Positions 9,092 through 17,187 of a DNA stretch of 64,000 bases are shown here, piece after piece; positions within the stretch are counted from its first letter, which is position 1; every line of letters begins with the position of its first letter. The position numbers were made by a program, and so were the translations under genes. Source of the DNA: Oleispirillum sp965228165 (GTDB lineage: Bacteria; Pseudomonadota; Alphaproteobacteria; Rhodospirillales; Rhodospirillaceae); NCBI GenBank assembly GCA_965228165.1, contig CBDDHB010000002.1, positions 434,001 through 498,000 on the forward strand, in the 5' to 3' direction. The notes beneath the pieces are model-generated. The model was not told the DNA's origin. It made no database searches and saw only the letters and a list, made by a program, of their open reading frames with translations.

Positions 9092-9484
9092 TTACGTTTC
9101 TGGATAATTATACACCTCAAGTCCAAGTTCCGTTCTTATGCCTTCTCGAACCAGTCTTATCAATTCACGAACTGCATGTGTATATCCTTCATTGTCTCGC
9201 ACTTTACATGCTTTTATAACTCTTTCAAAAGTTTCTATTTCTTTCTTATTGCAGTATAGTTGAAAATTCGTCCTGGAACGTGAGAGCAATTCACTTAATT
9301 CGGCATCTCTTGCTGGGCTTTCCATGATACAGAAGAATGCTAGCAAGAAAGACTGCAACGCATCTAAACGGTACTCCATCCTCTTCTTAGATATTTCGTG
9401 CCCTCTACCTAAGTAACTATTGACAAACCAGCCAACGGCAATAATCAAAACCGAAAAAATTGTTGTCCAGTCATGAACGTTCAT
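9092..9484 (-). CDS. Hypothetical protein with N-terminal membrane anchor
   Basis: 130 residues, family not recognised. Residues 8-26 (TIFSVLIIAVGWFVNSYLG) form one likely transmembrane helix. The rest is charged and probably helical (DAELSELLSRSRTNFQLYC, ETFERVIKACK), so a membrane-anchored cytoplasmic domain is plausible. Base composition is strikingly AT-rich against the GC-rich genome, a sign of acquisition. A plus-strand reading of the region is broken by stops, so the minus-strand frame is the better candidate. Confidence 0.6.
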   Translation of the reverse strand: MNVHDWTTIFSVLIIAVGWFVNSYLGRGHEISKKRMEYRLDALQSFLLAFFCIMESPARDAELSELLSRSRTNFQLYCNKKEIETFERVIKACKVRDNEGYTHAVRELIRLVREGIRTELGLEVYNYPET

Positions 9485-9505
9485 GATCCATCCACTCTAT
9501 GAGTT

Positions 9506-9745
9506 TTAGCCTAAGAAGCGTTTGTGCGCGAACGCCCGTCCGGAACCGGACTTGAAATACCGTTCAAGCGAACGGGCACCATCCTCGGTTTCCACGGCAA
9601 CGTAACTTTTCAGCCTGGCTGGAAGATACGAGCATGTCGAAACGACTTGTCCTTTCTGATGCGCCATGAACCTGCGCTTCAGATCGTTGGTCGATCCGAC
9701 GTATACGTCTTGATTGGAAAGCTGAAGGAAGTAGACATACCACAC
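9506..9745 (-). CDS. GIY-YIG nuclease-domain protein (UPF0213/YhbQ-like)
   Basis: 79-residue single-domain GIY-YIG protein. The first motif is WYVYFLQL with YVGST (residues about 3-18), followed by the arginine of NDLKRRFMAH, and a late glutamate in ARSLERYFKSGSGR matches the metal-binding position. Small stand-alone members of this family are widespread and mostly uncharacterised; some act on structured DNA. It lies in the AT-rich module between two hairpin repeats, near tRNA-Val. Confidence 0.85.
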   Translation of the reverse strand: MWYVYFLQLSNQDVYVGSTNDLKRRFMAHQKGQVVSTCSYLPARLKSYVAVETEDGARSLERYFKSGSGRAFAHKRFLG

Positions 9746-9760
9746 AGGTCGGCAGTCTCC

Positions 9761-9866
9761 CTACGCCAAGGCTTCGGGAGACACCCTACACGTTTCCTGT
9801 CGGGTGTCAGGCCACAACCCTGCGCTTCGCTGCGGGGTGGCCTGCCACCCGAAGCCGAAGGCGTAG
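9761..9866. repeat. Nested inverted repeat upstream of the GIY-YIG gene
   Basis: Outer arms CTACGCCAAGGCTTCGGG (9761-9778) and its near complement at 9848-9866 enclose two smaller hairpins: ACACCC...GGGTGT (9781-9807) and the 33-bp repeat at 9810-9842. The whole could form a three-way branched structure. It separates the GIY-YIG start from the tRNA-Val 3' end and could also act as a transcription barrier. Confidence 0.65.
9810..9842 (+). repeat. 33-bp hairpin repeat, copy 2
   Basis: Same orientation and 32/33 identity with 8976-9008 (one C/G difference in the loop region). The copy sits inside a larger inverted repeat and 26 bases from the 3' end of tRNA-Val. Confidence 0.85.
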
Positions 9867-9868
9867 GG

Positions 9869-9944
9869 TGGTGGGCGGTGACGGGATCGAACCGCCGACC
9901 TACTGGGTGTAAACCAGTCGCTCTCCCGGCTGAGCTAACCGCCC
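9869..9944 (-). tRNA. tRNA-Val (anticodon TAC)
   Basis: The minus strand gives a full cloverleaf: acceptor GGGCGGT / ACCGCCC, D arm TTAGCTCAGCCGGGAGAGC, anticodon stem-loop CTGGTTTACACCCAG with TAC, T arm GGTTCGATCCC. Discriminator A and an encoded CCA follow (9871-9869). It is 76 nt with CCA and is transcribed in the same direction as hup, downstream of the hup terminator. Confidence 0.95.
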
Positions 9945-9963
9945 GTTTCTTCCGTGCAAACAA

Positions 9964-9992
9964 GAAAAGCCGATCACATTCGGTGATCGGCT
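9964..9992 (-). terminator. Rho-independent terminator of hup
   Basis: Ten-pair perfect stem AGCCGATCAC / GTGATCGGCT (9968-9992) with a 5-base loop, followed on the minus strand by TTTTCTT. It lies 23 bases beyond the hup stop and 20 bases before tRNA-Val. Confidence 0.85.
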
Positions 9993-10014
9993 TTATCCAT
10001 AAACCAATTCCGGT

Positions 10015-10287
10015 TTAGTTGACAGCGTCCTTCAGGCCCTTACCGGCCTTGAACTTCGGCTGTTTGGAGGCGGGAATGGTGATCTTCTCGCCGGTCCGGG
10101 GATTGCGGCCTTCGGTGGCGGCGCGCTCGGCCACGCTGAAGGTGCCAAAGCCCACCAGACGGACTTCGTCGTTCTTCTGCAGAGCCTCGGCGATCGCCTG
10201 GAACACGGCGTCGACAGCCTTGGCGGCATCCGCCTTGGACAACTCCGCTTGCGCCGCAACAGCAGCAACGAGATCATTCTTATTCAC
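10015..10287 (-). CDS. hup: DNA-binding protein HU
   Basis: 90-residue histone-like protein that bends and compacts DNA. It starts MNKNDLVAAVAAQAELSKAD, has the DNA-binding arm signature GFGTFSVAERAATEGRNPRTG, and ends KAGKGLKDAVN, all typical of HU-beta-type proteins rather than IHF. It is preceded by a good promoter and followed by a strong terminator, so it is a single transcription unit between lon and tRNA-Val, a conserved alphaproteobacterial position. Confidence 0.95.
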   Translation of the reverse strand: MNKNDLVAAVAAQAELSKADAAKAVDAVFQAIAEALQKNDEVRLVGFGTFSVAERAATEGRNPRTGEKITIPASKQPKFKAGKGLKDAVN

Positions 10288-10355
10288 GGCAAGACCCCTT
10301 ATGCTAGACCCAGTTTTATTGGAATTGAAAACATTAGATCAACCCGACGGCGCGC

Positions 10356-10385
10356 AGTGTAGAACGCCTCCGCTCAGGCCGTCAA
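10356..10385 (-). promoter_or_regulatory. Predicted promoter of hup
   Basis: TTGACG (10385-10380) and TACACT (10361-10356) are separated by 18 bases on the minus strand, giving a leader of about 60 bases before the hup ATG. Motif-based inference. Confidence 0.55.
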
Positions 10386-10615
10386 CGGAAGAAGCGCGGT
10401 TTTCCTCTCTTTTGCGGTCTTGACAGGCAAACCAGATGGGTCGTACGTCACCCGGAGACTCCAGGCAGTGACAGCGATCACATCGAAATAACAAAACCCC
10501 CAGAAGACAACGCCAAAGTCAACATAGTGAAAATTATGTAATAAATGCGGAAATGGAATAGAGGGGGCAATCAAAGCTCCCTCCCCCTCACTTTTCCAGA
10601 TCGGCCGGAGCGCAA
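10386..10615. other. Intergenic region downstream of lon
   Basis: Gene-free, relatively AT-rich. At 10561-10589 a 7-bp stem GAGGGGG / CCCCCTC with a 15-base loop lies just past the lon stop and could be a weak terminator, but it lacks a T-tract. Nothing else recognisable. Confidence 0.4.
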
Positions 10616-13021
10616 CTAGTGCGTCAATACCGCGTCGTCACTTTCGGTCTCCGGCGCGATTTTTGGCGGGTTTTCCCCGGCGGTTTCGTCCCATTCGATC
10701 GGCACCGGCGGGCGCACCAGGGCATGGGCCAATACTTGATCCGCCGTGGTGACCGGAATGATCTTCAGGCCGCGCTTCACGTTGTCGGGGATTTCCGTCA
10801 GGTCTTTCTCGTTCTCGTCGGGGATCAGCACCGTCTTGATGCCGCCGCGCAACGCCGCGAGAAGCTTTTCCTTCAGTCCGCCGATGGCGAGAACCCGCCC
10901 ACGCAGGGTGATTTCGCCGGTCATCGCCACGTCTTTCCGCACCGGAATGCCGGTCAGCGCCGAAACGATCGAGGTCACCATGGCGACGCCCGCCGAGGGA
11001 CCGTCCTTCGGCGTCGCGCCCTCCGGCACGTGGACGTGAATGTCCTTTTTCTCGAACAGGGTCGGCTTGATCCCGAGCGACGGCGAACGGGAGCGCACGA
11101 AGGACCGCGCCGCCTGGATCGATTCCTTCATCACATCGCCCAATTGCCCGGTCAGAGTCACCGCGCCCTTGCCCGGCATCAGCACGGATTCGATGGTCAG
11201 CAGCTCGCCGCCGACCTCGGTCCAGGCCAGGCCGGTCACCGCGCCGACCAGATCCTCGCGCTCCGCCTCGCCATAGCGGAACTTGCGCACCCCTGCGTAC
11301 TTGTCGAGGTTGCGGCGGGTGATCGCGATTTTTCCGGTCTTCTTGGTGAGGATTTCCTTGGTCGCCTTGCGGGTCAGGTTGGCGATTTCGCGTTCCAGAT
11401 TGCGCACCCCGGCTTCCCGCGTGTAATAGCGGATCAAATCCTTCAGCGCGTCGTCGGAAATCGACCATTCGCCCTTTTTCAGGCCCGCCGCCCTCAACTG
11501 CTTTTCGATCAGGTGACGCTTGGCGATTTCCACCTTCTCGTCCTCGGTGTAGCCCGAGAGACGGATGATCTCCATGCGGTCGAGGAGCGGTTGCGGCATC
11601 CGCAGGGTGTTCGCCGTGGTCACGAACATCACGTCGGACAGGTCGTAATCGACCTCCAGATACAGGTCGTTGAAGGCGACGTTCTGTTCCGGGTCCAGCA
11701 CCTCCAGCAACGCCGAGGCCGGATCGCCGCGCCAGTCGGCGCCGACCTTGTCCACCTCGTCCAGCAGGAACAGCGGATTGCAGGAACCCGCCTTTTTCAT
11801 CCCCTGGATCACCTTGCCCGGCATCGAGCCGATATAGGTGCGCCGGTGGCCGCGGATTTCCGCCTCGTCGCGCATGCCGCCCAGCGACACCCGCACGAAA
11901 TTGCGCCCCGTGGCCCGCGCGATCGACTTGCCGAGCGAGGTCTTGCCGACGCCGGGCGGCCCCACCAGGCAGAGGATCGGCCCCCGCACCTTCTGGGTGC
12001 GCTGCTGCACCGCCAGATATTCGAGAATCCGTTCCTTGACCTTGTCGAGGCCGTAGTGTTCCTCGTTGAGGACCGATTCCGCCCACGCCATGTCGTTCTT
12101 GACGCGGCTGCGCTTCTTCCACGGCAGGGCCAGAATCCAGTCCAGATAGTTGCGCACCACCGTCGCCTCGGCGGACATCGGGCTCATGTTGCGCAGCTTC
12201 TTCAGCTCGCCGATCGCCTTTTCCCGGGCTTCCTTCGACAGCTTGGTCTTTTCCAGGCGTTCCTCGATCTCGGCGATCTCGTCGCGGCCGTCGTCGGTTT
12301 CGCCCAGTTCCTTCTGGATCGCCTTCAGCTGCTCGTTCAGGTAGTATTCGCGCTGCGTCTTTTCCATCTGGCGTTTGACGCGGCTGCGGATCTTCTTTTC
12401 CACCTGCAACGCGCCGATTTCGGATTCCATGAAGGCATAGACCCGCTCCAGACGGTCATGGACCGAGGCAACCTCCAGCAGCTCCTGCTTTTCGGCGATC
12501 TTCACCTGAAGGCGCGAGGCCACGGTGTCGGCGAGCTTCGAGGGGTCCTCGATCTGGTTGATCGAGACCATCACCTCGGGCGGAATCTTCTTGTTCAGCT
12601 TGATGTACTGATCGAACTGGGAGACCACGGAGCGGGCCAGGGCCTCGATCTCCTGCTCGTCGCCCCATTCGTCGTCCAGCGCCGAGGAAACCGCCTCGAA
12701 ATAGGGCTTGCCCTCGCCGAAGCTTACGATACGGGCGCGCTTGCCGCCCTCGACCAGAACCTTGACCGTGCCGTCCGGCAGCTTCAAGAGTTGCAGCACG
12801 GTGGACAGGGTGCCGACCTGATAGATGTCCTCCGCCCCCGGATCGTCCTGGGTGGCGTCTTTCTGCGCGACCAGCAGAATCTGCTTGTCCTCGCGCATCA
12901 CCTCTTCCAGGGCGAGAACGGATTTCTCCCGACCGACGAACAGCGGCACGATCATGTGGGGAAAGACCACGATGTCGCGAAGCGGCAGAACAGGAAGGGC
13001 GTTTCCGCTGGATTCAGTCAC
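10616..13021 (-). CDS. lon: ATP-dependent protease Lon
   Basis: 801-residue hexameric AAA+ protease that degrades damaged and regulatory proteins in the cytoplasm. N-terminal substrate domain (LPVLPLRDIVVFPHMIVPLF), ATPase with Walker A GPPGVGKTSLGKS and Walker B CNPLFLLDEVDK, then the peptidase domain with the catalytic serine in DGPSAGVAMVTS and the partner lysine further on. The start is GTG at 13021, chosen because GAGGAC sits 5 bases upstream and the protein then begins at the normal family position. In alphaproteobacteria Lon also degrades CcrM and DnaA. Complete. Confidence 0.97.
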   Translation of the reverse strand: MTESSGNALPVLPLRDIVVFPHMIVPLFVGREKSVLALEEVMREDKQILLVAQKDATQDDPGAEDIYQVGTLSTVLQLLKLPDGTVKVLVEGGKRARIVSFGEGKPYFEAVSSALDDEWGDEQEIEALARSVVSQFDQYIKLNKKIPPEVMVSINQIEDPSKLADTVASRLQVKIAEKQELLEVASVHDRLERVYAFMESEIGALQVEKKIRSRVKRQMEKTQREYYLNEQLKAIQKELGETDDGRDEIAEIEERLEKTKLSKEAREKAIGELKKLRNMSPMSAEATVVRNYLDWILALPWKKRSRVKNDMAWAESVLNEEHYGLDKVKERILEYLAVQQRTQKVRGPILCLVGPPGVGKTSLGKSIARATGRNFVRVSLGGMRDEAEIRGHRRTYIGSMPGKVIQGMKKAGSCNPLFLLDEVDKVGADWRGDPASALLEVLDPEQNVAFNDLYLEVDYDLSDVMFVTTANTLRMPQPLLDRMEIIRLSGYTEDEKVEIAKRHLIEKQLRAAGLKKGEWSISDDALKDLIRYYTREAGVRNLEREIANLTRKATKEILTKKTGKIAITRRNLDKYAGVRKFRYGEAEREDLVGAVTGLAWTEVGGELLTIESVLMPGKGAVTLTGQLGDVMKESIQAARSFVRSRSPSLGIKPTLFEKKDIHVHVPEGATPKDGPSAGVAMVTSIVSALTGIPVRKDVAMTGEITLRGRVLAIGGLKEKLLAALRGGIKTVLIPDENEKDLTEIPDNVKRGLKIIPVTTADQVLAHALVRPPVPIEWDETAGENPPKIAPETESDDAVLTH

Positions 13022-13090
13022 AATGCGTCCTCGTTGAATCGGATGGGTGTCGAAGGCGCGGCGGCCTCGCGGCGCGGCCACGCCCAAGAC

Positions 13091-13116
13091 CTATGGAGCG
13101 AAGGCCGTCCGGTCAA
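13091..13116 (-). promoter_or_regulatory. Possible heat-shock (RpoH-type) promoter of lon
   Basis: TTGACC (13116-13111), a 14-base spacer and CCATAG (13096-13091) on the minus strand resemble the alphaproteobacterial RpoH pattern (CTTG near -35, CCAT near -10, short spacer). It lies about 70 bases ahead of the lon GTG. Lon is a classic heat-shock gene, which fits, but the match is imperfect. Confidence 0.4.
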
Positions 13117-13142
13117 CCCCCGGCGGATGGGATCGCGCGCGA

Positions 13143-14408
13143 TCAGGCGCTGGAACCGACCTCGTCCCGATGTTCGCCATAGATGAACAGCGGCTTCGCG
13201 GAGCCTTCGACGACGTCCTTGTTGACCACCACTTCCTCGATGCCGTTCTGGCCGGGAAGGTCGAACATGGTGTCGAGGAGGATGCCTTCCATGATCGAAC
13301 GCAGGCCGCGCGCGCCGGTCTTGCGGGCGATCGCCTTGTGCGCGATCGACGCCAGGGCGTCGTCCTGGAACGCCAGGGAGACGCTCTCCATCTCGAACAG
13401 GCGCTGGTACTGCTTGACCAGGGCGTTCTTCGGCTTGGTCAGAATCTCGATCAGGGCGGATTCGTCCAGGTCTTCCAGGGTCGCGATCACCGGCAGGCGG
13501 CCGACGAATTCCGGAATCAGGCCGTATTTCAGCAAATCCTCGGGTTCCACCGCCTTCAGAACCTCGCCGGAGCGGCGTTCCTCGGGGCTTTTCACGTCGG
13601 CGCCGAAGCCGATCGAGGTCCCCTGGTTGCGCTGGCCGATCACCCTCTCCAGGCCGGAGAAAGCGCCGCCGCAGATGAACAGGATGTTGGTGGTATCGAC
13701 TTGCAGGAATTCCTGCTGCGGATGCTTGCGCCCGCCCTGCGGCGGCACGCTAGCGACGGTGCCTTCCATGATCTTCAGCAGGGCCTGCTGCACGCCCTCG
13801 CCCGAGACGTCGCGGGTGATCGACGGGTTATCCGACTTGCGGGAAATCTTGTCGATTTCGTCGATGTAGACGATGCCGCGCTGCGCCCGTTCGACGTTAT
13901 AGTCGGCGGCCTGCAACAGCTTGAGGATGATGTTCTCGACATCCTCGCCGACGTAGCCCGCCTCCGTCAGGGTGGTGGCGTCGGCCATGGTGAACGGCAC
14001 GTCGAGGATGCGCGCCAGGGTCTGCGCCAGTAAGGTCTTGCCGCAGCCGGTGGGGCCGATCAGCAGAATGTTCGACTTCGACAGTTCGACGTCGTTGTTC
14101 TTCACCGCATGCGCCAGTCGCTTGTAGTGGTTGTGCACCGCGACGGCAAGAACCTTCTTGGCGTGCCGCTGGCCGATCACATAGTCGTCCAGCACCGCCA
14201 TGATGTCCTGCGGCGTGGGCACGCCATCGCGCGAGCGCACCAGGCTGGACTTGTTCTCCTCGCGGATGATGTCCATGCACAGTTCGACGCACTCGTCGCA
14301 GATGAACACCGTCGGCCCCGCGATGAGCTTGCGCACCTCGTGCTGGCTCTTGCCGCAGAACGAGCAATACAACGTGTTCTTCGAGTCGCCGCCAGAAGAC
14401 TTGACCAT
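13143..14408 (-). CDS. clpX: ATP-dependent Clp protease ATP-binding subunit ClpX
   Basis: 421-residue unfoldase that feeds substrates to ClpP. N-terminal zinc-binding domain with C15, C18, C37, C40; Walker A GPTGCGKT at 118-125; GIVYIDEIDKI for Walker B; pore loop GYVGEDVE; and an IGFGA tripeptide loop that docks on ClpP (GTSIGFGADV). It is downstream of clpP and upstream of lon on the same strand. In this class ClpXP with RcdA degrades CtrA, and rcdA is present at 40922. Confidence 0.97.
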   Translation of the reverse strand: MVKSSGGDSKNTLYCSFCGKSQHEVRKLIAGPTVFICDECVELCMDIIREENKSSLVRSRDGVPTPQDIMAVLDDYVIGQRHAKKVLAVAVHNHYKRLAHAVKNNDVELSKSNILLIGPTGCGKTLLAQTLARILDVPFTMADATTLTEAGYVGEDVENIILKLLQAADYNVERAQRGIVYIDEIDKISRKSDNPSITRDVSGEGVQQALLKIMEGTVASVPPQGGRKHPQQEFLQVDTTNILFICGGAFSGLERVIGQRNQGTSIGFGADVKSPEERRSGEVLKAVEPEDLLKYGLIPEFVGRLPVIATLEDLDESALIEILTKPKNALVKQYQRLFEMESVSLAFQDDALASIAHKAIARKTGARGLRSIMEGILLDTMFDLPGQNGIEEVVVNKDVVEGSAKPLFIYGEHRDEVGSSA

Positions 14409-14609
14409 CCGTTACTCCTGCCATCGAGACCGCCGCGGACCACGGCGGAGACGGTTACCGACGCCGCCATCCTATCCGGACTTTCGCGTCGCTCACAACC
14501 GTCAAAATCCGGTGCCGGACGCCGGAAAGACGCCCCGCTCCCACCATAAGGTGGGGGCTCCGCACCAAAACGTCATCGTCGAAACGCGGGTTTTCCCCGC
14601 GCAGCCCCC

Positions 14610-15254
14610 TTACGGCGCGGTTTTGCCGTCCGCCGGAACCGGGCGCTCCGCCACCACCTCGTCGACCAGACCGAACGCCTTGGCCGCCTCGGCGGTCATG
14701 TAGTTGTCGCGATCCATCGCCTTTTCGATGGTGGAAATGTCCTGGCCGGTGACCTCGGCGTAGATCTTGTTCAACCGGCCGCGCAGTTCCAGGATTTCGC
14801 GGGCCTGGATCTCGATGTCCGAGGCCTGCCCCTGGAAGCCGCCGGAGGGCTGGTGAATCATGATCCGCGAATTGGGCAGCGCGAAGCGCTTGCCCTTGGC
14901 GCCGGTGCACAACAGGAACGATCCCATCGACGCCGCCTGCCCCAGGCACACCGTGGAGACGTCGCAGCGGATGTAGCGCATGGTGTCGAAAATCGCGAGA
15001 CCGGAGGTCACCACCCCGCCCGGGGAATTGATGTAGAACGAGATGTCCTTCGACGGGTTCTCGGACTCCAGGAACAGCAACTGCGCGCAGATCAGGCTGG
15101 CAACCTCGTCGTTGACGCCGCCGGTGAGGAAGACGATGCGTTCCTTCAATAGGCGGGAAAAGATGTCGTAGGACCGCTCGCCGCGGCTGGTCTGCTCCAC
15201 CACCATCGGGATCAGGGTGTTGTTGTAGACGTCGATGGGGTCACGGTCGCGCAT
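14610..15254 (-). CDS. clpP: ATP-dependent Clp protease proteolytic subunit ClpP
   Basis: 214-residue serine peptidase forming the tetradecameric chamber. The catalytic triad is visible: S109 (GQAASMGS), H134 (IMIHQPSGG), D183 (DRDNYM). The start ATG 15254 is preceded by AGAGG at five bases; an upstream in-frame ATG at 15329 lies in the tig terminator region and is unlikely. It is 201 bases ahead of clpX. Complete and ordinary. Confidence 0.97.
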   Translation of the reverse strand: MRDRDPIDVYNNTLIPMVVEQTSRGERSYDIFSRLLKERIVFLTGGVNDEVASLICAQLLFLESENPSKDISFYINSPGGVVTSGLAIFDTMRYIRCDVSTVCLGQAASMGSFLLCTGAKGKRFALPNSRIMIHQPSGGFQGQASDIEIQAREILELRGRLNKIYAEVTGQDISTIEKAMDRDNYMTAEAAKAFGLVDEVVAERPVPADGKTAP

Positions 15255-15335
15255 GGCATCCTCTTTCGGTCGGGGGCGGTCTGGAAACTGCTGATTATGG
15301 ACATATCCGCTTTTCGCCGACGGTTGCAAGACCGG

Positions 15336-15370
15336 AAAAGACGACGCCCGGGAGGAAGCTCCCGGGCGTC
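15336..15370 (-). terminator. Rho-independent terminator of tig
   Basis: Eleven-pair GC-rich stem GACGCCCGGGA / TCCCGGGCGTC (15343-15370) with a 6-base loop, followed on the minus strand by TCTTTTCC. It sits just past the tig stop, so clpP probably has its own promoter. Confidence 0.8.
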
Positions 15371-15400
15371 GCCGTCATCCGTACCGGCGTGTGCGCCGGA

Positions 15401-16876
15401 TCAGTCTTCCTTGGCGGCCTTGGCGGGCTTTTTCTTCGCCGGCTTCTTCGCCGGGGCTTCCTCGGCGGGAGTCTCATCGGCGGCGTCCGCCGGTTCCTCG
15501 GCCTTGGCCGCCTTCTTCTTCGCCGGAGCCTTCTTCTTCGGCGCCGGGGCCTCGTCGGCGTCCGGATCGGCCATCAGTTCCTGCGGCGTCACGTCCTTGT
15601 CGGTCAGCTTGACCATTTCCAGGACGAAATCGACGGTCTTTTCCTCGAACAGCGGGGCATGGAACTGCTCCATCGCCTGCGGGTTCTTGGTGAAGAACTC
15701 GAACACCTGGCGTTCCTGGCCGGGGAAGTTGCGCGCCTGCTGGAAGACCGCGCGCTGCAAGTCTTCCTTGGTCACCTGGATGTTGTTGACCCGGCCGATC
15801 TCGGCCAGGACCAGACCCAGACGCACCCGACGCTCGGCGATCGCGGTGTATTCCCCCTTCAGCGCCTCTTCCGACTTCTCGATGTCGGCGGGGTCCAGGG
15901 TGCCGTTGGTCTTGGCCTCTTCCAGGCTCTTCCAGATCGCCGCGAATTCGGCCTCCAGCATCGACGCCGGAACCTCGAACTTGTGGGTCTCGTCCAGGGC
16001 GTCGAGGAGCACCCGCTTCAGCCGCTGACGCGACACGTGGGCGAATTCCGCCTCGATCCGTCCGCGCAGCGCCTTGCGCAACTCTTCCAGGTTCTCCAGC
16101 CCCTCATGGGTCGCCAGTTCGTCGTCGATCGGATGATCCTGGACTTCCTTCACCGCCTTCAGGGTGACGTCGAAGGTGGTTTCCTTGCCCGCCAGTTCCT
16201 TGGCGTGATAGGCCTCGGGGAAGGTCACCTTGACCAGCGCCGCGTCGCCCGCCTTGGCCCCGATCAGCTGATCCTCGAAGCCGGGGATGAAGGTGCCCGA
16301 GCCGAGTTCCAGGTCGAAGTCCTTGCCCTCGCCGCCCGGGAAGGGCACGCCGTCCAGCTTGCCGAGGAAATCGATGGAGACCACGTCGCCCTTAGCCGCG
16401 GCGCGCTCGACCACCGCCGGATGGGCGTGGCCGTGCTGCTTGGCGAGGTTGGCGAGGGCCTGATCGACGTCGGCTTCCGGCGCGGTCGCCTTCAGGCGCT
16501 CCAGGCTGATTTTCGACAGATCGGCGATGACGATTTCCGGCAGGACTTCCATCTCCACCGAGAATTCCAGGTCCTTGCCGTCGTCGAAGGAAACCACCTC
16601 GATCTTCGGCTGCACCGCCGGGCGCAGATTGCGCTCGGCCACCGTTTTCGCGGTGCATTCGTTGATCATGGCCTCCAGAATCTCGCCCATCACCGCGGGC
16701 CGGTAGCGCTGGCGCAGAAACGCCATCGGAACCTTGCCGGGACGGAAGCCCGCGATCGACGCGGTCTGGCCGACCTCGACCAAGCGCGCCGTGACTTTTT
16801 CCTCGATCTGGGCGGCGGGCACGAGGATCTTGAACTCGCGCTTCAGCCCTTCGGTTTTGGTTTCTGTGACCTGCAT
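15401..16876 (-). CDS. tig: Trigger factor (ribosome-associated chaperone, PPIase)
   Basis: 491 residues. The N-terminal ribosome-binding domain includes the conserved GFRPGKVPMAFLRQRY loop near residue 45. The FKBP-type prolyl isomerase domain follows (KGDVVSIDFLGKLDGVPF), then the helical chaperone domain. The last ~60 residues are an Ala/Lys/Glu-rich, low-complexity tail (for example PAKKPAKKKPAKAAKED), longer than in E. coli but common in high-GC alphaproteobacteria. ATG 16876 gives MQVTETKTEGLKREFKI, the standard start. Confidence 0.96.
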   Translation of the reverse strand: MQVTETKTEGLKREFKILVPAAQIEEKVTARLVEVGQTASIAGFRPGKVPMAFLRQRYRPAVMGEILEAMINECTAKTVAERNLRPAVQPKIEVVSFDDGKDLEFSVEMEVLPEIVIADLSKISLERLKATAPEADVDQALANLAKQHGHAHPAVVERAAAKGDVVSIDFLGKLDGVPFPGGEGKDFDLELGSGTFIPGFEDQLIGAKAGDAALVKVTFPEAYHAKELAGKETTFDVTLKAVKEVQDHPIDDELATHEGLENLEELRKALRGRIEAEFAHVSRQRLKRVLLDALDETHKFEVPASMLEAEFAAIWKSLEEAKTNGTLDPADIEKSEEALKGEYTAIAERRVRLGLVLAEIGRVNNIQVTKEDLQRAVFQQARNFPGQERQVFEFFTKNPQAMEQFHAPLFEEKTVDFVLEMVKLTDKDVTPQELMADPDADEAPAPKKKAPAKKKAAKAEEPADAADETPAEEAPAKKPAKKKPAKAAKED

Positions 16877-17027
16877 GGGAGAGCTCTGTATTGTCCTTAA
16901 GGAAACATGACGAAGCGACGGCCCACGACGCGCAGCCGGGGGAAAACACCGACCCGGACGCGACGGAACCCTCGCGCGAAACCCACCCGGCGCGATCCGC
17001 CATCGGCACGACGGGGCGCGGGGCCAG

Positions 17028-17111
17028 TGGTGCGGGCGAAGGGACTTGAACCCCCACGGCTTTCGCCACCAGAACCTAAATCTGGCGTGTCTACCATTCC
17101 ACCACGCCCGC
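17028..17111 (-). tRNA. tRNA-Leu (anticodon TAG)
   Basis: Minus strand: acceptor GCGGGCG / CGCCCGC, D arm GTGGAATGGTAGACAC, anticodon stem CCAGA / TCTGG around TTTAGGT (anticodon TAG), a short variable arm GGCGAAAGCC as expected for a class II leucine tRNA, T arm GGGTTCAAGTCCC, discriminator A and encoded CCA. 84 nt including CCA. Confidence 0.94.
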
Positions 17112-17187
17112 AATCGTCCCGTGCCGCTGGCACGACGGATCGCCGGAGCCGGGTTCTATAGCACGCCCCCCCGCCAAGACAACATCT

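Noticed and set aside
8976..9842. The two 33-bp repeats as a CRISPR array
   Set aside because: Only two copies, 801 bp apart, with genes between them; no regular spacers or cas genes.
8976..9944. Phage or integrative element integrated at tRNA-Val
   Set aside because: No integrase and no duplicated tRNA 3' end was found in the interval; only the hairpin repeats bound it.
10619..13186. 855-codon plus-strand frame over lon
   Set aside because: Fully antisense to a complete lon; composition typical of shadow frames in high-GC DNA.
15401..15580. Lys/Ala-rich end of tig (and of topA, 59040-59160) as tandem DNA repeats
   Set aside because: They are low-complexity coding tails with varied codons, not clean DNA repeats.
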